A DNA stretch of 64,000 nucleotides from JACVRW01 sp963825345. Lineage in GTDB: Bacteria; Actinomycetota; Thermoleophilia; Solirubrobacterales; Thermoleophilaceae. Numbering within the stretch: the stretch's first letter is position 1; each line of letters begins with the position of its first letter. Below the pieces are notes generated by a model. The model was not told the origin of the DNA. It did not search any database and worked only from the letters and a program-made list of their open reading frames with translations. Both the position numbers and the translations under genes were made by a program. Shown here one piece after another: positions 41,378 to 50,020 of this stretch. The stretch lies in the NCBI GenBank assembly GCA_963825345.1, contig CAWGSQ010000005.1:62001-126000 (forward strand). Reading direction: 5' to 3'.

Positions 41378-42336
41378 TCGGCCTGGATCGTCTCGCGCAG
41401 GCCGGTGTCGAGGTCGCGCGGCTGGTAGCCGAGCTCGCGGCGCGCCTTGTCATCCTTGGCCAGGTAGGTGACGTTGTCGGCCGCCGAGATCATCTCGCGC
41501 AGGTTCGGCGGTAGGCCCATGGCGGGGCCCACGAACCTGCCGACCGGGATCATCGCCTTCAACAGGATCGGAGGGACCGTCATCCGGGGTGGCTTCTCGC
41601 CGCCGATCGCGGCCGCCTTGTCGATCATCTCGCCCTGCGTCGTGATCTCGCCGCCGAGCACGTAGGACTCGCCCGGCTTGCCCTTGTCGTGGGCGAGCAT
41701 GATCCCGTCGGCCACGTCGTCGACGAATACCATGTTCAGCCCCAGCTCGGGGAAGGCCTTCGCCGGCATCTTCCCGGTGCTGGCCTGGTCGATCATCGTG
41801 CCCACGATCGCGTGGTCGCCGGGCCCGTAGACGAGCCCCGGTTGGACGATCACGATCGGAGCGCCTTTCGCGGCGCGCTCATGGGCAAGCCTGTGAGCCA
41901 GGTACTTCGTCTCGTCGTAGTAGGAGACGAAGCCGTCGCTCTCGTCGCGCGTGTAGGTCTCGTCGACGATCTGCCCGTTCGTGTTGCCGAACGCGTTCAC
42001 GGTCGAGACGTAGACGATCTTCGCCACGCCAGCGTCCGCGGCCGCATCGAACACGCGCTCCGTCCCGCGCACGTTGGAGTCGTACATCGACTCGCGCTTG
42101 GATTTGGGCATGCCCACGCGGTAGTCGGCCGCGATGTGGAAGGCCGCCTGACAGCCCTCCACGCCGCGCCGGATGGCGTCGGCGTCGCTCAGGTCGCCCT
42201 GAACCACCTCGGCGTCGAGCCCGGCCGCCTTCTCGGGCGAGCGCGCGAGCACCACGACCTCGTCGCCCCGGTCGCGCAGCCGCTTGACCACACGCGATCC
42301 GATGAACCCGGTTCCACCCGTCACGAACGCTTTCAC
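41374..42336 (-). CDS. Extended SDR: NAD(P)-dependent epimerase/reductase
   Basis: 320 residues. The Rossmann motif T-G-G-T-G-F-I-G is at 6-13 and the catalytic Y-x-x-x-K is Y-D-E-T-K near 140-144 after Y-V-S-T-V near 109-113. The protein resembles dihydroflavonol reductase/3-beta-HSD-type and hopanoid-associated sugar epimerases; no substrate motif decides. It starts 31 bases from the divergent hflX gene and overlaps the end of the DUF429-like gene. Confidence 0.88.
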   Translation of the reverse strand: MKAFVTGGTGFIGSRVVKRLRDRGDEVVVLARSPEKAAGLDAEVVQGDLSDADAIRRGVEGCQAAFHIAADYRVGMPKSKRESMYDSNVRGTERVFDAAADAGVAKIVYVSTVNAFGNTNGQIVDETYTRDESDGFVSYYDETKYLAHRLAHERAAKGAPIVIVQPGLVYGPGDHAIVGTMIDQASTGKMPAKAFPELGLNMVFVDDVADGIMLAHDKGKPGESYVLGGEITTQGEMIDKAAAIGGEKPPRMTVPPILLKAMIPVGRFVGPAMGLPPNLREMISAADNVTYLAKDDKARRELGYQPRDLDTGLRETIQAD

Positions 42337-42367
42337 GGCGCGGCACTCTAGCTCTAGACTCGAAGCG

Positions 42368-43657
42368 GTGCAGCAGCCCCCAAATGGCGATACCCGACGC
42401 GCGGCTCAGCGCGCGTTGACGATCGGTGTCGCGCCCGGCGACCTCGATCTCACCGAGCTTCGCGAGCTCCTGCGGACCGCCGGCGTGGCGGTGGCCGGCG
42501 AGATGATCCAGCGCCGCGAGCGCCCCGATCCCGACCGCTACTTCGGTCGCGGCAAGCTCGCCGAGCTGAAGCAGGCGGTGAAGGAGGCCGACGCCAACCT
42601 GGTGGCGGTCGACGACGAGCTGCTGCCGCGCCAGGAGCGCAATCTGGAGGAGGAGCTCGGCGTTCCGGTGATCGACCGCACGGCGATCATCCTCGACATC
42701 TTCGCCGACCACGCGCGCTCCGCCGAGGGCAAGCTCCAGGTGGAGCTCGCCCAGCTCGAGTACAACCTCGCGCGCATGCGCGGGCTCTGGACGCACCTCG
42801 AGCGCCTCGGCGCCGGCCGCATGGACGGCGGCATCGGAACCAGGGGTCCGGGCGAGTCCCAGATCGAGACCGACCGCCGGCTCGCACGCGACCGGATCTC
42901 CGCGCTCAGGCAGCGCCTGCGCGAGACCAAGGCCACGCGCGCCACGATGCGCCGCGAGCGCGAGCGCGCCGGCCTGCCGACGGTGGCTCTCGCGGGCTAC
43001 ACGAACGCCGGCAAGTCCACGCTGCTCAACACGGTCACGGGCTCCGAGGTGGGCGTGCGCGAGCGCCTGTTCCACACGCTCGACCCGACGACGCGATCGT
43101 TCGAGATCTCCGGGCGCCAGTACCTGCTCACCGACACGGTCGGGTTCATCCGCAAGCTGCCGCACCAACTCGTGGAGGCCTTCTCGGCCACGCTCGAGGA
43201 GGCGATGGGCGCGGATCTGATCGTGCACGTGGTGGACGCGTCGGCTCCCGAGGGCGACATGCACCAGATGATGGCCGCCGTCGACGACGTGCTCGACGAG
43301 ATCGGCTCTGGCGACCGCCCGCGCCTGCTCGCGCTCAACAAGGTGGACCTGCTCGATGACGAGCGCCGGCGCGCGCTCACGTTTCGCTTCCCCGACGCGG
43401 TGCAGGTGTCAGGGGAGACGGGGGAGGGGCTCGACGAGCTTCGCGACGCCATCGAGGCGCGCTTCCTCGCCACGCTGCGCCCCATGGAGCTGCTCGTCCC
43501 CTACGACGAGGGCGGCAGCCTCTCCGAACTGCATGACCTCGCCGGCGAGCTGGAGCGCGAGGACACGCCCGAGGGCGTCCGCATCAGCGCGCGGGTGCCC
43601 GTGGCGGCGGCGCAGCGCTTCGAGCGCTTCGAGCGCAACGGCGACGCGCCGGGCTAG
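42368..43657 (+). CDS. hflX: Ribosome-associated GTPase HflX
   Basis: 429 residues from the GTG at 42368; a longer frame lies in the divergent SDR gene. The N-terminal HflX domain has Y-F-G-R-G-K and the G-x-G-T-R-G-P-G-E-S-Q-I-E-T motif, and the G domain has G1 G-Y-T-N-A-G-K-S-T near 210-218, G3 D-T-V-G-F and G4 N-K-V-D. HflX splits stalled 70S ribosomes. In actinobacteria it closes the miaA-dapF-hflX run, as here. Confidence 0.95.
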   Translation: MQQPPNGDTRRAAQRALTIGVAPGDLDLTELRELLRTAGVAVAGEMIQRRERPDPDRYFGRGKLAELKQAVKEADANLVAVDDELLPRQERNLEEELGVPVIDRTAIILDIFADHARSAEGKLQVELAQLEYNLARMRGLWTHLERLGAGRMDGGIGTRGPGESQIETDRRLARDRISALRQRLRETKATRATMRRERERAGLPTVALAGYTNAGKSTLLNTVTGSEVGVRERLFHTLDPTTRSFEISGRQYLLTDTVGFIRKLPHQLVEAFSATLEEAMGADLIVHVVDASAPEGDMHQMMAAVDDVLDEIGSGDRPRLLALNKVDLLDDERRRALTFRFPDAVQVSGETGEGLDELRDAIEARFLATLRPMELLVPYDEGGSLSELHDLAGELEREDTPEGVRISARVPVAAAQRFERFERNGDAPG

Positions 43658-43742
43658 ACGCTTCCAGGTCACAAACTGTGCAAATTCAACCTTTTCGGTC
43701 GGCCGGTTTGACTCGAAATAGGCAGGGTGGGAGTGTCGGGCC

Positions 43743-45344
43743 ATGCAGACACACGGGTCCGAGAGCTACTACGTAATCGGGGAGGGGCTCCTCTCAGAAA
43801 GCGTCGGCGGACGCCAGAACGGGGAGGTCCCGCCGATCGTTGCGGCGGCTGCCCGCGCCGGCGCCGGTCCCGCCGCAGCAGCCCCGCCGTTCCGCTTCAC
43901 GAGGCTCGGTCCGAAGGGCGTCAACAAGCAGCTCGGCGAGCCCAACCGCAAGAAGATCGGTGCCGCGATGGCGGTCGGTGCGGGCGGGCAGTCGCAGGTC
44001 CCGGCGGGGTTCACGTACCTCGGGCAGTTCATCGACCACGACCTGACGTTCGACAAGACCAGCGTCATGCTCGGCGCGAACGTGACGCCGGCCCAGCTGC
44101 TCCAGGGGCGCTCGCCGAGCCTCGACCTCGACTCGCTCTACGGCGCCGGTCCGGGCGACCCGGCATCGGCGAAGTTCTACGAGGCGGACGGCATCCATCT
44201 GAAGAAGGGGAAGACCGTAGGTCCGACGAAGGTCGGGTTCGACCTCCCGCGGGGCGCCGGCAACACCCAGGCGAAGAAGCGCAAGGCGATCATCCCGGAC
44301 CCGCGCAACGACGAGAACCTCGCGGTCGCGCAGCATCACTGCGCGATGATCCGCTTCCACAACAGGGTGGTGGACACCCAACTGGGCGGCGTGCCGGCGG
44401 CGCAGAAGTTCGCCAAGGCGCGCGAGATCGTGACGAAGCACTACCAGTGGATGATCCGCACGGACTACCTGCCGCGGGTCTGCGCTCCCGGTGTGGTGAA
44501 CGACGTCTTCAACAACGGGCGCAAGGCGTTCGAGGTCGGAGCCGACCCAACCGCCGTGCCGACGATGCCGATCGAGTTCTCCGTGGCGGCCTTCCGCCTC
44601 GGCCACGCGATGGTCCGCTCCCGCTACAACTGGAACGCGATCTTCGACAACGGGAGCGGGACGCTCGAGTTCCTGTTCATCTTCTCGGCGCTAGGCGGCG
44701 ACCTCGGAGGCGACACGCGGCTCGCGAGCATCTGGATCGCGGACTTCCGGCGGCTCTACGACTTCGCCGACGCGAACAAGCCGGCCCTGACCGTGCCGGC
44801 CGCCAAGTTCAACCGCGCTATGCGGATCGACACGACCATCGTCGACCCGCTCCAACACCTGCCGCCGAAGGCCATCGGGCTCCCGGCCAACGCCGGCTTC
44901 AACGACCCGCGCCGGAACCTCGCGTTCAGGAACCTCACGCGCGCGAAGATGCTGAAGCTCGCCACCGGCCAGCAGATGGCCACCTTCCTCAAGAACAAGG
45001 GCGTGAACCTGACGAAGCTCACGGCGGCCCAGATCCGTAACGGCAACAACGGCGCCGACCTGAGCGCGCTGACACAGGCGCAGCGGCAGGCGCTCGTAAA
45101 GGACACGCCGCTCTGGTTCTACGTGCTGCGCGAGGCGGAGTTCAACGGAGGAAAGCTCAAGGGAGTGGGCGCCCGCATAGCGGCGGAGACCTTGCACCGG
45201 GCGATCGAGGGAAGCGAGCACTCGATCGTGCGCGACACGAGCTTCGCGCCGACGCTCGGTCCGAACAGCAACACGTTCCGGATGGTCGACCTGCTGCTGT
45301 TTGCGTTCGAAGGAAAGAAGGCGCTGCTGGCGCCGAATGGTTAG
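43743..45344 (+). CDS. Animal-type heme peroxidase (peroxinectin-like)
   Basis: 533 residues. The distal-His motif Q-F-I-D-H-D-L-T-F is near 96-104, the D-P-R-N-D-E-N-L near 188-195 and the proximal-His region F-R-L-G-H-A-M-V-R near 282-290, as in the cyclooxygenase/peroxidase superfamily. No signal peptide is visible. The family oxidises halides or organic substrates with hydrogen peroxide and is scattered in bacteria, so transfer is possible. The 85-base upstream gap is AT-richer and holds a TTGACT at 43708, but no clear -10 box. A 107-base repeat begins 26 bases after the stop. Confidence 0.88.
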   Translation: MQTHGSESYYVIGEGLLSESVGGRQNGEVPPIVAAAARAGAGPAAAAPPFRFTRLGPKGVNKQLGEPNRKKIGAAMAVGAGGQSQVPAGFTYLGQFIDHDLTFDKTSVMLGANVTPAQLLQGRSPSLDLDSLYGAGPGDPASAKFYEADGIHLKKGKTVGPTKVGFDLPRGAGNTQAKKRKAIIPDPRNDENLAVAQHHCAMIRFHNRVVDTQLGGVPAAQKFAKAREIVTKHYQWMIRTDYLPRVCAPGVVNDVFNNGRKAFEVGADPTAVPTMPIEFSVAAFRLGHAMVRSRYNWNAIFDNGSGTLEFLFIFSALGGDLGGDTRLASIWIADFRRLYDFADANKPALTVPAAKFNRAMRIDTTIVDPLQHLPPKAIGLPANAGFNDPRRNLAFRNLTRAKMLKLATGQQMATFLKNKGVNLTKLTAAQIRNGNNGADLSALTQAQRQALVKDTPLWFYVLREAEFNGGKLKGVGARIAAETLHRAIEGSEHSIVRDTSFAPTLGPNSNTFRMVDLLLFAFEGKKALLAPNG

Positions 45345-45370
45345 CGCGGGTCCGCCTTAGGACCGTGACG

Positions 45371-45477
45371 CTGGTGGCCGCGGGGCCTGTCTCCGGCGGT
45401 CGCTCCCGGACGAGGCACGCACAGCGTGCCTCTGTCCGGAATCGCCGCCGTCACCACCCGCGGGTGCTACGTCGGGC
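45371..45477 (+). repeat. Structured 107-base element, copy 1
   Basis: Conserved ends (GGTGGCCGCGGGGCCTGTCT at 45373-45392; ATCGCCGCCGTCACCACC at 45441-45458) flank a variable hairpin. CGGCGG pairs with CCGCCG, CCGGAC with GTCCGG, and GAGGCACGC with GCGTGCCTC around an ACA loop, over 20 base pairs in all. The inverted partner lies at 45983-46089. It follows the peroxidase stop in the same orientation. Confidence 0.75.
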
Positions 45478-45569
45478 GCCCGAGTGGTTGCGATCGCTCG
45501 TTGCAGACCGCTCGGAGGCGCCGGGCTGGCGAAGTAGCACGGAATGCGGCTCTCTGGCATGGTCCAGCC

Positions 45570-45965
45570 ATGCCCGCCGCGCCCGAATCGGAGACGCCGT
45601 CTGAGCTGATCGACGCGAAGATCAAGGAACTGGACGATTGGCGCGGAGAGATGCTTTCCCGAATCCGCGGGCTCACCAAGCAGGCCGTTCCCGAAGTCAT
45701 CGAAGAGATCAAATGGCGGAAGACGTCGAACCCTCTCGGCGTCCCGGTTTGGTCCCACGAGGGGATCATTCTCACCGGCGAGACCTACGAGGACAAAGTG
45801 AAGCTCACCTTCGCCAAGGGAGCCTCACTGGAGGATCCAGCCGGCCTCTTCAACTCCAGCCTCGAGGGCAAGGTGAGGCGCGCCATCGACCTCCACGAGG
45901 GAGACGCCATTGACGAGGAGGCGTTCAAAGCCCTCGTCCGTTCTGCGGCTGACCTAAACGCGTAG
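45570..45965 (+). CDS. DUF1801-domain protein
   Basis: 131 residues from the ATG at 45570; the frame continues upstream into the repeat but is not needed. V-I-E-E-I-K-W-R-K-T-S-N-P-L-G-V-P-V-W near residues 44-62 is the YdhG/DUF1801 signature, a small ligand-binding-like fold of unknown role (frataxin-like in one relative). The gene sits alone between two inverted copies of a structured repeat. Confidence 0.8.
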   Translation: MPAAPESETPSELIDAKIKELDDWRGEMLSRIRGLTKQAVPEVIEEIKWRKTSNPLGVPVWSHEGIILTGETYEDKVKLTFAKGASLEDPAGLFNSSLEGKVRRAIDLHEGDAIDEEAFKALVRSAADLNA

Positions 45966-45982
45966 TCGCCCGCGCATGGATG

Positions 45983-46089
45983 CCGGACGTTCCTTCCGCG
46001 GGTGGTGACGGCGGCGATTCCCCGGAGCAAGGCGCTGTACGTCCTTGCCAGGGGGAGCGTCGCCGAGACAGGCCCCGCGGCCACCAACG
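45983..46089 (-). repeat. Structured 107-base element, copy 2 (inverted)
   Basis: Reverse complement of 45371-45477 with the same ends. The apical stem differs: GCAAGG pairs with CCTTGC and CCCC with GGGG, where copy 1 has GAGGCACGC/GCGTGCCTC and CCGGAC/GTCCGG, so the pairing is kept while sequence changed. It begins seven bases after the MazG-like gene's stop, in that gene's orientation. Confidence 0.75.
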
Positions 46090-46096
46090 CCAGGGC

Positions 46097-46462
46097 TTAA
46101 CGGGTGTCGCCGCTCCCCTGGAGCACGTTCCGCTCCTGGCGTGAGAGCAGCTTGGCCAGGTTCTCCTCGGCGAGCTTGTCCAGGTCGAGCCCCGCCTCGG
46201 TGGCCAGCTGGGCCACGTACCAGAGCACGTCGCCCAGCTCGCCCGCCAGCGCTGCGCGGCGCTCGTCGGTGAGCACCCCGCCGTCGTCGCGGAGGGCCTT
46301 CTTGACCTTCTCGGCCGCCTCGCCGGCCTCGCCGCAGAGGCCCAGCGCCGGGTAGGTGAGGTTGTCGCCCGCGTCGGGATACACCGCCGTGGCGCGGGAG
46401 CGCTGCTGGTAGTCGGAGAACTGCACCACCCGACCGTAGCGCGCGCGGGCGACAGAAGTCAC
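46097..46462 (-). CDS. MazG-like nucleotide pyrophosphohydrolase
   Basis: 121 residues. The all-alpha NTP-PPase motifs are G-L-C-G-E-A-G-E-A-A-E-K-V-K-K near 41-55 (E-x-x-E metal ligands) and G-E-L-G-D-V-L-W-Y near 74-82. The family hydrolyses non-canonical or excess (d)NTPs. The GTG at 46462 lies only five bases from the divergent STAS gene; an internal GTG before Q-F-S-D-Y-Q-Q is a possible later start. Confidence 0.88.
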   Translation of the reverse strand: MTSVARARYGRVVQFSDYQQRSRATAVYPDAGDNLTYPALGLCGEAGEAAEKVKKALRDDGGVLTDERRAALAGELGDVLWYVAQLATEAGLDLDKLAEENLAKLLSRQERNVLQGSGDTR

Positions 46463-46467
46463 ATAGG

Positions 46468-46845
46468 ATGGCCGCTGCCGTGAACCCGCTTGTAGTGGAG
46501 CGGAGCCGAGTGGATGGATACGAGCTTCTTGCAGTCGAGGGGGAGCTCGATATCGCCACGGCTCCCCGCATGATCGCCGCTCTGAACGAGGCCTTTGCCG
46601 ACCTCGAGCGCCCGCTCGTGGTCGACCTCTCGAGCGTCGGCTTCATGGACTCGACCGGACTGGCGCTCCTGATCAACGCGTACCGCCGCGTGAAGCGCCG
46701 CGGGCAGGGCTTCGCGATCGTCTGCCCGGGTGGTCCGATCTCGAGGGTGTTCGAGGTGGCGGACATGGTCGAGAGCCTGCACGTGTGCCCGGATCGGGAC
46801 AGTGCTCGCCGCACCGCCGCACAGCCCGCACGGGGGTTGAACTAA
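46468..46845 (+). CDS. STAS-domain anti-sigma-factor antagonist
   Basis: 125 residues. The STAS fold is clear (V-E-G-E-L-D-I-A-T-A-P, then V-V-D-L-S-S-V-G-F-M-D-S-T-G-L), with Ser62 at the position phosphorylated by the cognate anti-sigma kinase. No kinase or sigma factor is adjacent. It probably acts in a partner-switching circuit elsewhere in the genome. The type IV ATPase gene follows after 27 bases. Confidence 0.9.
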   Translation: MAAAVNPLVVERSRVDGYELLAVEGELDIATAPRMIAALNEAFADLERPLVVDLSSVGFMDSTGLALLINAYRRVKRRGQGFAIVCPGGPISRVFEVADMVESLHVCPDRDSARRTAAQPARGLN

Positions 46846-46872
46846 GGCAGCATCTTGCCGATACCACGGGGT

Positions 46873-48600
46873 ATGGAAGTTCAGGCTCCAGCGGCCGAGC
46901 CGTTCCCCGTCCCAGGCTTGACCCCGCCCACGAAGCGAACCGGTGTCAAGCGGCGCATCGGCGATGTGATCGTTCAGCTCGGCTTTGCCGAGCGTGAGCT
47001 CGTCGAGCGGGTTGTCGAGGACGGACACCGCAACGGGGTGCCGCTCGGCCGGGCGCTGATCGACGCCGGGATCGTCAACTCGGGGCAGGTCGCCCAGGCG
47101 CTCGCGGAGCGCAACGGGCTCGACTACGTCGACCTCAACGTCTTCGACGTGGACAAGGGCGCCACGAGCATGATCGACGGCGGCAAGGCGCGCCAATACC
47201 GGACGATCCCGATCGCCTTCCTCGCCGAGCGCACGCTCCTTGTGGCGACCGCGGACCCCGCCAACCTCCTGGCGCTCGACGACATCACCATGGCCACGGG
47301 CTACGAGGTGCGCCGCGCGGTGGCCTCTCCGGAGGACATCGACGCACTGATCGAGAACCTCGGAACGCTCGTGGGCTCGGTCCACGAGATCGAGGAGGAG
47401 GTGGAGGCGGAGGTAATCGAGCTGCGCGAGTCGGCGGACGACGCGCCGGTCGTGAAGCTCGTCCACGCGGTGATCGCCGACGCAGTGCGCCGCGGCGCCT
47501 CCGACATCCATTTCGAGCCGCGCGCGAGCGACATGCGGGTGCGCTTCCGCGTCGACGGAGTGGTGTTCGATTCCACGACCGTCCCGCGCCACCTCGTCTC
47601 CGGCCTCGTCTCCCGGATCAAGATCATGGCCGAGCTCGACATCGCCGAAAAGCGAGCACCGCAGGACGGCCGGATCGGCCTGTCGGTCGACGGCCACTAC
47701 GTGGACCTACGCGTGGCGACGCTGCCGGTGGTGCGCGGCGAGTCCGTGGTGATGCGGATCCTCGACTCACGGCAGGTCGTGATGGAGCTCGACCGTCTCG
47801 GCATGGGCGACACGGAGCGCACCCGCTTCGAGGCCGCAATGGGTACGACGCACGGCGCCATCCTCGTGACCGGCCCCACCGGCTCCGGCAAGACCACCAC
47901 TCTCTACGCGGGCGTGACCGCGCTCAACACCCCGGATCGCACGATCGTGACCGTGGAGGACCCGGTCGAGTACGAGATCGAGGGAATCAAGCAGATCCAG
48001 ACGAATGCGAAGACCGGCCTGAACTTCGCCACCGGATTGCGCGCGTTGGTCCGCGCCGACCCGGACGTGATCATGGTGGGCGAGATCCGCGACGTCGAGA
48101 CGGCTCAGATAGCGATCGAGGCTGCGCTCACCGGACACCTGGTGCTCACCACGCTGCACGCGAACGGCGCGCCGCTCGCGGCCGCGCGCCTGATCGACAT
48201 GGGCATCGAGCCGTTTCTCGTGACCTCGAGTGTGGAGTGCGTGGTCGCCCAGCGGCTCGTTCGCTGCCTGTGCGAGTGCAAGGTGCCCGTGAAGGTCACG
48301 AAGACGATGCTGTCCGAGAACGGCTTCGACGCACCGCGCGGATTCACCGCCTACGAGCCCGGCGCCTGCGTGCGCTGCGGGCAGAGCGGCTTCAAGGGCC
48401 GCACCGGCCTCTACGAGGTCATGACCATGACCGACACGCTTCGGCGGCTGATCCTCGACAGGGCAAGCCACGACGAGCTCCGCGCTGAGGCCCGCAGGCT
48501 GGGCATGCGCACTCTGCGCGAGGACGGGCTCGGCAAGGTGCGCGACGGCATCACCTCGATCCCCGAGGTGCTGCGCGTGGTCGGCAACCTCGAGGACTAG
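46873..48600 (+). CDS. PilB/GspE-type secretion or pilus assembly ATPase
   Basis: 575 residues from the ATG at 46873; a TTG at 46855 is an alternative. An MshEN-like N domain (R-I-G-D-V-I-V-Q-L-G-F near 28-38) precedes the ATPase: Walker A G-P-T-G-S-G-K-T-T near 335-343, Asp box, Walker B V-G-E-I-R-D-V-E-T-A and His box T-L-H-A-N. Cysteines in C-L-C-E-C and C-V-R-C-G form the zinc site. No pilC, pilin or pilT gene is nearby. The MshEN-coiled-coil protein at 30853-32259 shares its N domain. Confidence 0.9.
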   Translation: MEVQAPAAEPFPVPGLTPPTKRTGVKRRIGDVIVQLGFAERELVERVVEDGHRNGVPLGRALIDAGIVNSGQVAQALAERNGLDYVDLNVFDVDKGATSMIDGGKARQYRTIPIAFLAERTLLVATADPANLLALDDITMATGYEVRRAVASPEDIDALIENLGTLVGSVHEIEEEVEAEVIELRESADDAPVVKLVHAVIADAVRRGASDIHFEPRASDMRVRFRVDGVVFDSTTVPRHLVSGLVSRIKIMAELDIAEKRAPQDGRIGLSVDGHYVDLRVATLPVVRGESVVMRILDSRQVVMELDRLGMGDTERTRFEAAMGTTHGAILVTGPTGSGKTTTLYAGVTALNTPDRTIVTVEDPVEYEIEGIKQIQTNAKTGLNFATGLRALVRADPDVIMVGEIRDVETAQIAIEAALTGHLVLTTLHANGAPLAAARLIDMGIEPFLVTSSVECVVAQRLVRCLCECKVPVKVTKTMLSENGFDAPRGFTAYEPGACVRCGQSGFKGRTGLYEVMTMTDTLRRLILDRASHDELRAEARRLGMRTLREDGLGKVRDGITSIPEVLRVVGNLED

Positions 48601-49319
48601 ACGCCGGCGGCGCGGCGCGCGGATGCGTGCGCGCTGTCCTCCAGCTCGTCGCCCGGCAGGCGCTCGAGCTGGATGCCGAGAGCGAGCTCGATGAGCCGGT
48701 CGGCAAGCCACACGTTCTTCGGCAGCAGCGGGCCGTGCAGGTAGGTCCCGATCACGTTGCCGCGCAGCACGCCCTCGAAGCCGTCCCTGTCGTTGTTGCC
48801 GTGTCCGCTGAGAACGCGGCCGAGCGCGTGCTCGTCCGGTCCGAGATAGGTGCGCCCGCCGTGGTTCTCGAAGCCCGCGATCACGCGCGGACCCGTGCCG
48901 AGGTCCGCCTCGATTGCGCAGTTGCCGATCAGGCGCTCGCCCGGCTCGCGGATCGTGCGGAGGTCCACGAGGCCCACGCCCGGCAGCTCCTCGCCGCCCA
49001 TCTCGTAGGAGTGGCCGAGCAGCTGGTAGCCGCCGCACACGGCGAGCACCACGGCGCCGCGGCCGGCCGCGCTGTGGAGGGCGTCGCGCTTGGTCTCGGC
49101 CATGTCGTGGGCCACAGCGGCCTGGTCGCGGTCCTGGCCGCCGCCCATGTAGAAGAGGTCGTGCGCGTCCGGGTCGAGCGACTCGCCGAGGCTCGTGGCC
49201 GCGTGTTCGAAGCCAAGCCCACGCCACTCGCAGCGCGCCCGCAGCACGGCGATGTTGCCGCGGTCGGCGTAGATGTTCATCAGCTCGGGATAGAGCGAGA
49301 GCACCCTCAGCGTCGGCAC
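48597..49319 (-). CDS. gatD: Lipid II isoglutaminyl synthase, glutaminase subunit GatD
   Basis: 240 residues. It is a CobB/CobQ-type glutaminase: nucleophile Cys95 in A-V-C-G-G-Y-Q-L-L-G and His195 in G-T-Y-L-H-G-P. GatD supplies ammonia to MurT for amidation of D-Glu in lipid II. The start of M-P-T-L-R-V-L-S-L-Y-P-E-L-M-N fits the family. In most genomes gatD directly follows murT, but here a methyltransferase gene lies between them. It converges on the PilB-type gene by four bases. Confidence 0.92.
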   Translation of the reverse strand: MPTLRVLSLYPELMNIYADRGNIAVLRARCEWRGLGFEHAATSLGESLDPDAHDLFYMGGGQDRDQAAVAHDMAETKRDALHSAAGRGAVVLAVCGGYQLLGHSYEMGGEELPGVGLVDLRTIREPGERLIGNCAIEADLGTGPRVIAGFENHGGRTYLGPDEHALGRVLSGHGNNDRDGFEGVLRGNVIGTYLHGPLLPKNVWLADRLIELALGIQLERLPGDELEDSAHASARRAAGV

Positions 49320-50020
49320 AGGACCACCGTGCTTCCGATGTGATCGAGGGTCTCCGGCACGGTCTTCCTGGCCACCGGCGTCAGTCCGGCCTCGCGGGCC
49401 TCGGCCTCGAACTGTTCGAGGCTCACGACGCCCACCTCAATCCGCACGTCCTCCTCCTGCATGTCGCCAGCGGGGGAGACAGCCTGTCGGCGGCGCTCGA
49501 TGATCACGCACCCATCCTGCTCGTACATGGTCAGGGGCTGGCTCGAGAACACCCAGCCGTCGCGCTCGAGGATGTCGGGGAGCGGCGGATGCATGAGCTC
49601 CGCCGGCACGGCGTGGCTGGGGTCGGAAATGGAGGCGGCGAAGAGGCCATCAGGGCAGAGCTGCGCGTGCACGCTTCGAAGCATGGCGACCCTGGCGCTG
49701 TGTCCGCCGAGGATTTGCACGAGCGACATCGGTGCGATGACCAGCGGGAACTGGCCCTCGACGCTGAACTCGCGCGCGTCGGCGTGCACCGTGCTCACGG
49801 ACGGCTCCCGCTCCGAGAGCTCCGCGAGCAGCTCCGGGTCGCCGTCGAGCGCCACCACGTCATGGCCCTGTGCGGCCAGATCCAATGACACGCGGCCGGT
49901 TCCCGCGCCGAGGTCCAGTATCGGACCGCCTGTCGCGTCGGCGAGCTGGCGCCAGAGCGGCAGGTCGGCGTCATATGAGCCGTGCTCGACGTCGTGCCAG
50001 ATCACGCCCGTGGCCGTCAC
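49307..50020 (-). CDS. SAM-dependent class I methyltransferase
   Basis: 237 residues from the GTG at 50020, overlapping the murT stop by four bases (GTGA). Motif I is I-L-D-L-G-A-G-T-G-R-V near 34-44, with V-A-L-D-G-D motif II. An N-terminal Y-D-A-D-L-P-L-W segment is like other Methyltransf_25 proteins. Its end overlaps the gatD start by 13 bases, so it is embedded in the lipid II amidation operon. Target unknown. Confidence 0.88.
   Translation of the reverse strand: MTATGVIWHDVEHGSYDADLPLWRQLADATGGPILDLGAGTGRVSLDLAAQGHDVVALDGDPELLAELSEREPSVSTVHADAREFSVEGQFPLVIAPMSLVQILGGHSARVAMLRSVHAQLCPDGLFAASISDPSHAVPAELMHPPLPDILERDGWVFSSQPLTMYEQDGCVIIERRRQAVSPAGDMQEEDVRIEVGVVSLEQFEAEAREAGLTPVARKTVPETLDHIGSTVVLCRR

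Noticed and set aside
45371..46089. Integron cassette with attC sites
   Set aside because: The ends lack the RYYYAAC and GTTRRRY boxes and no integrase is present, although the shape is similar.
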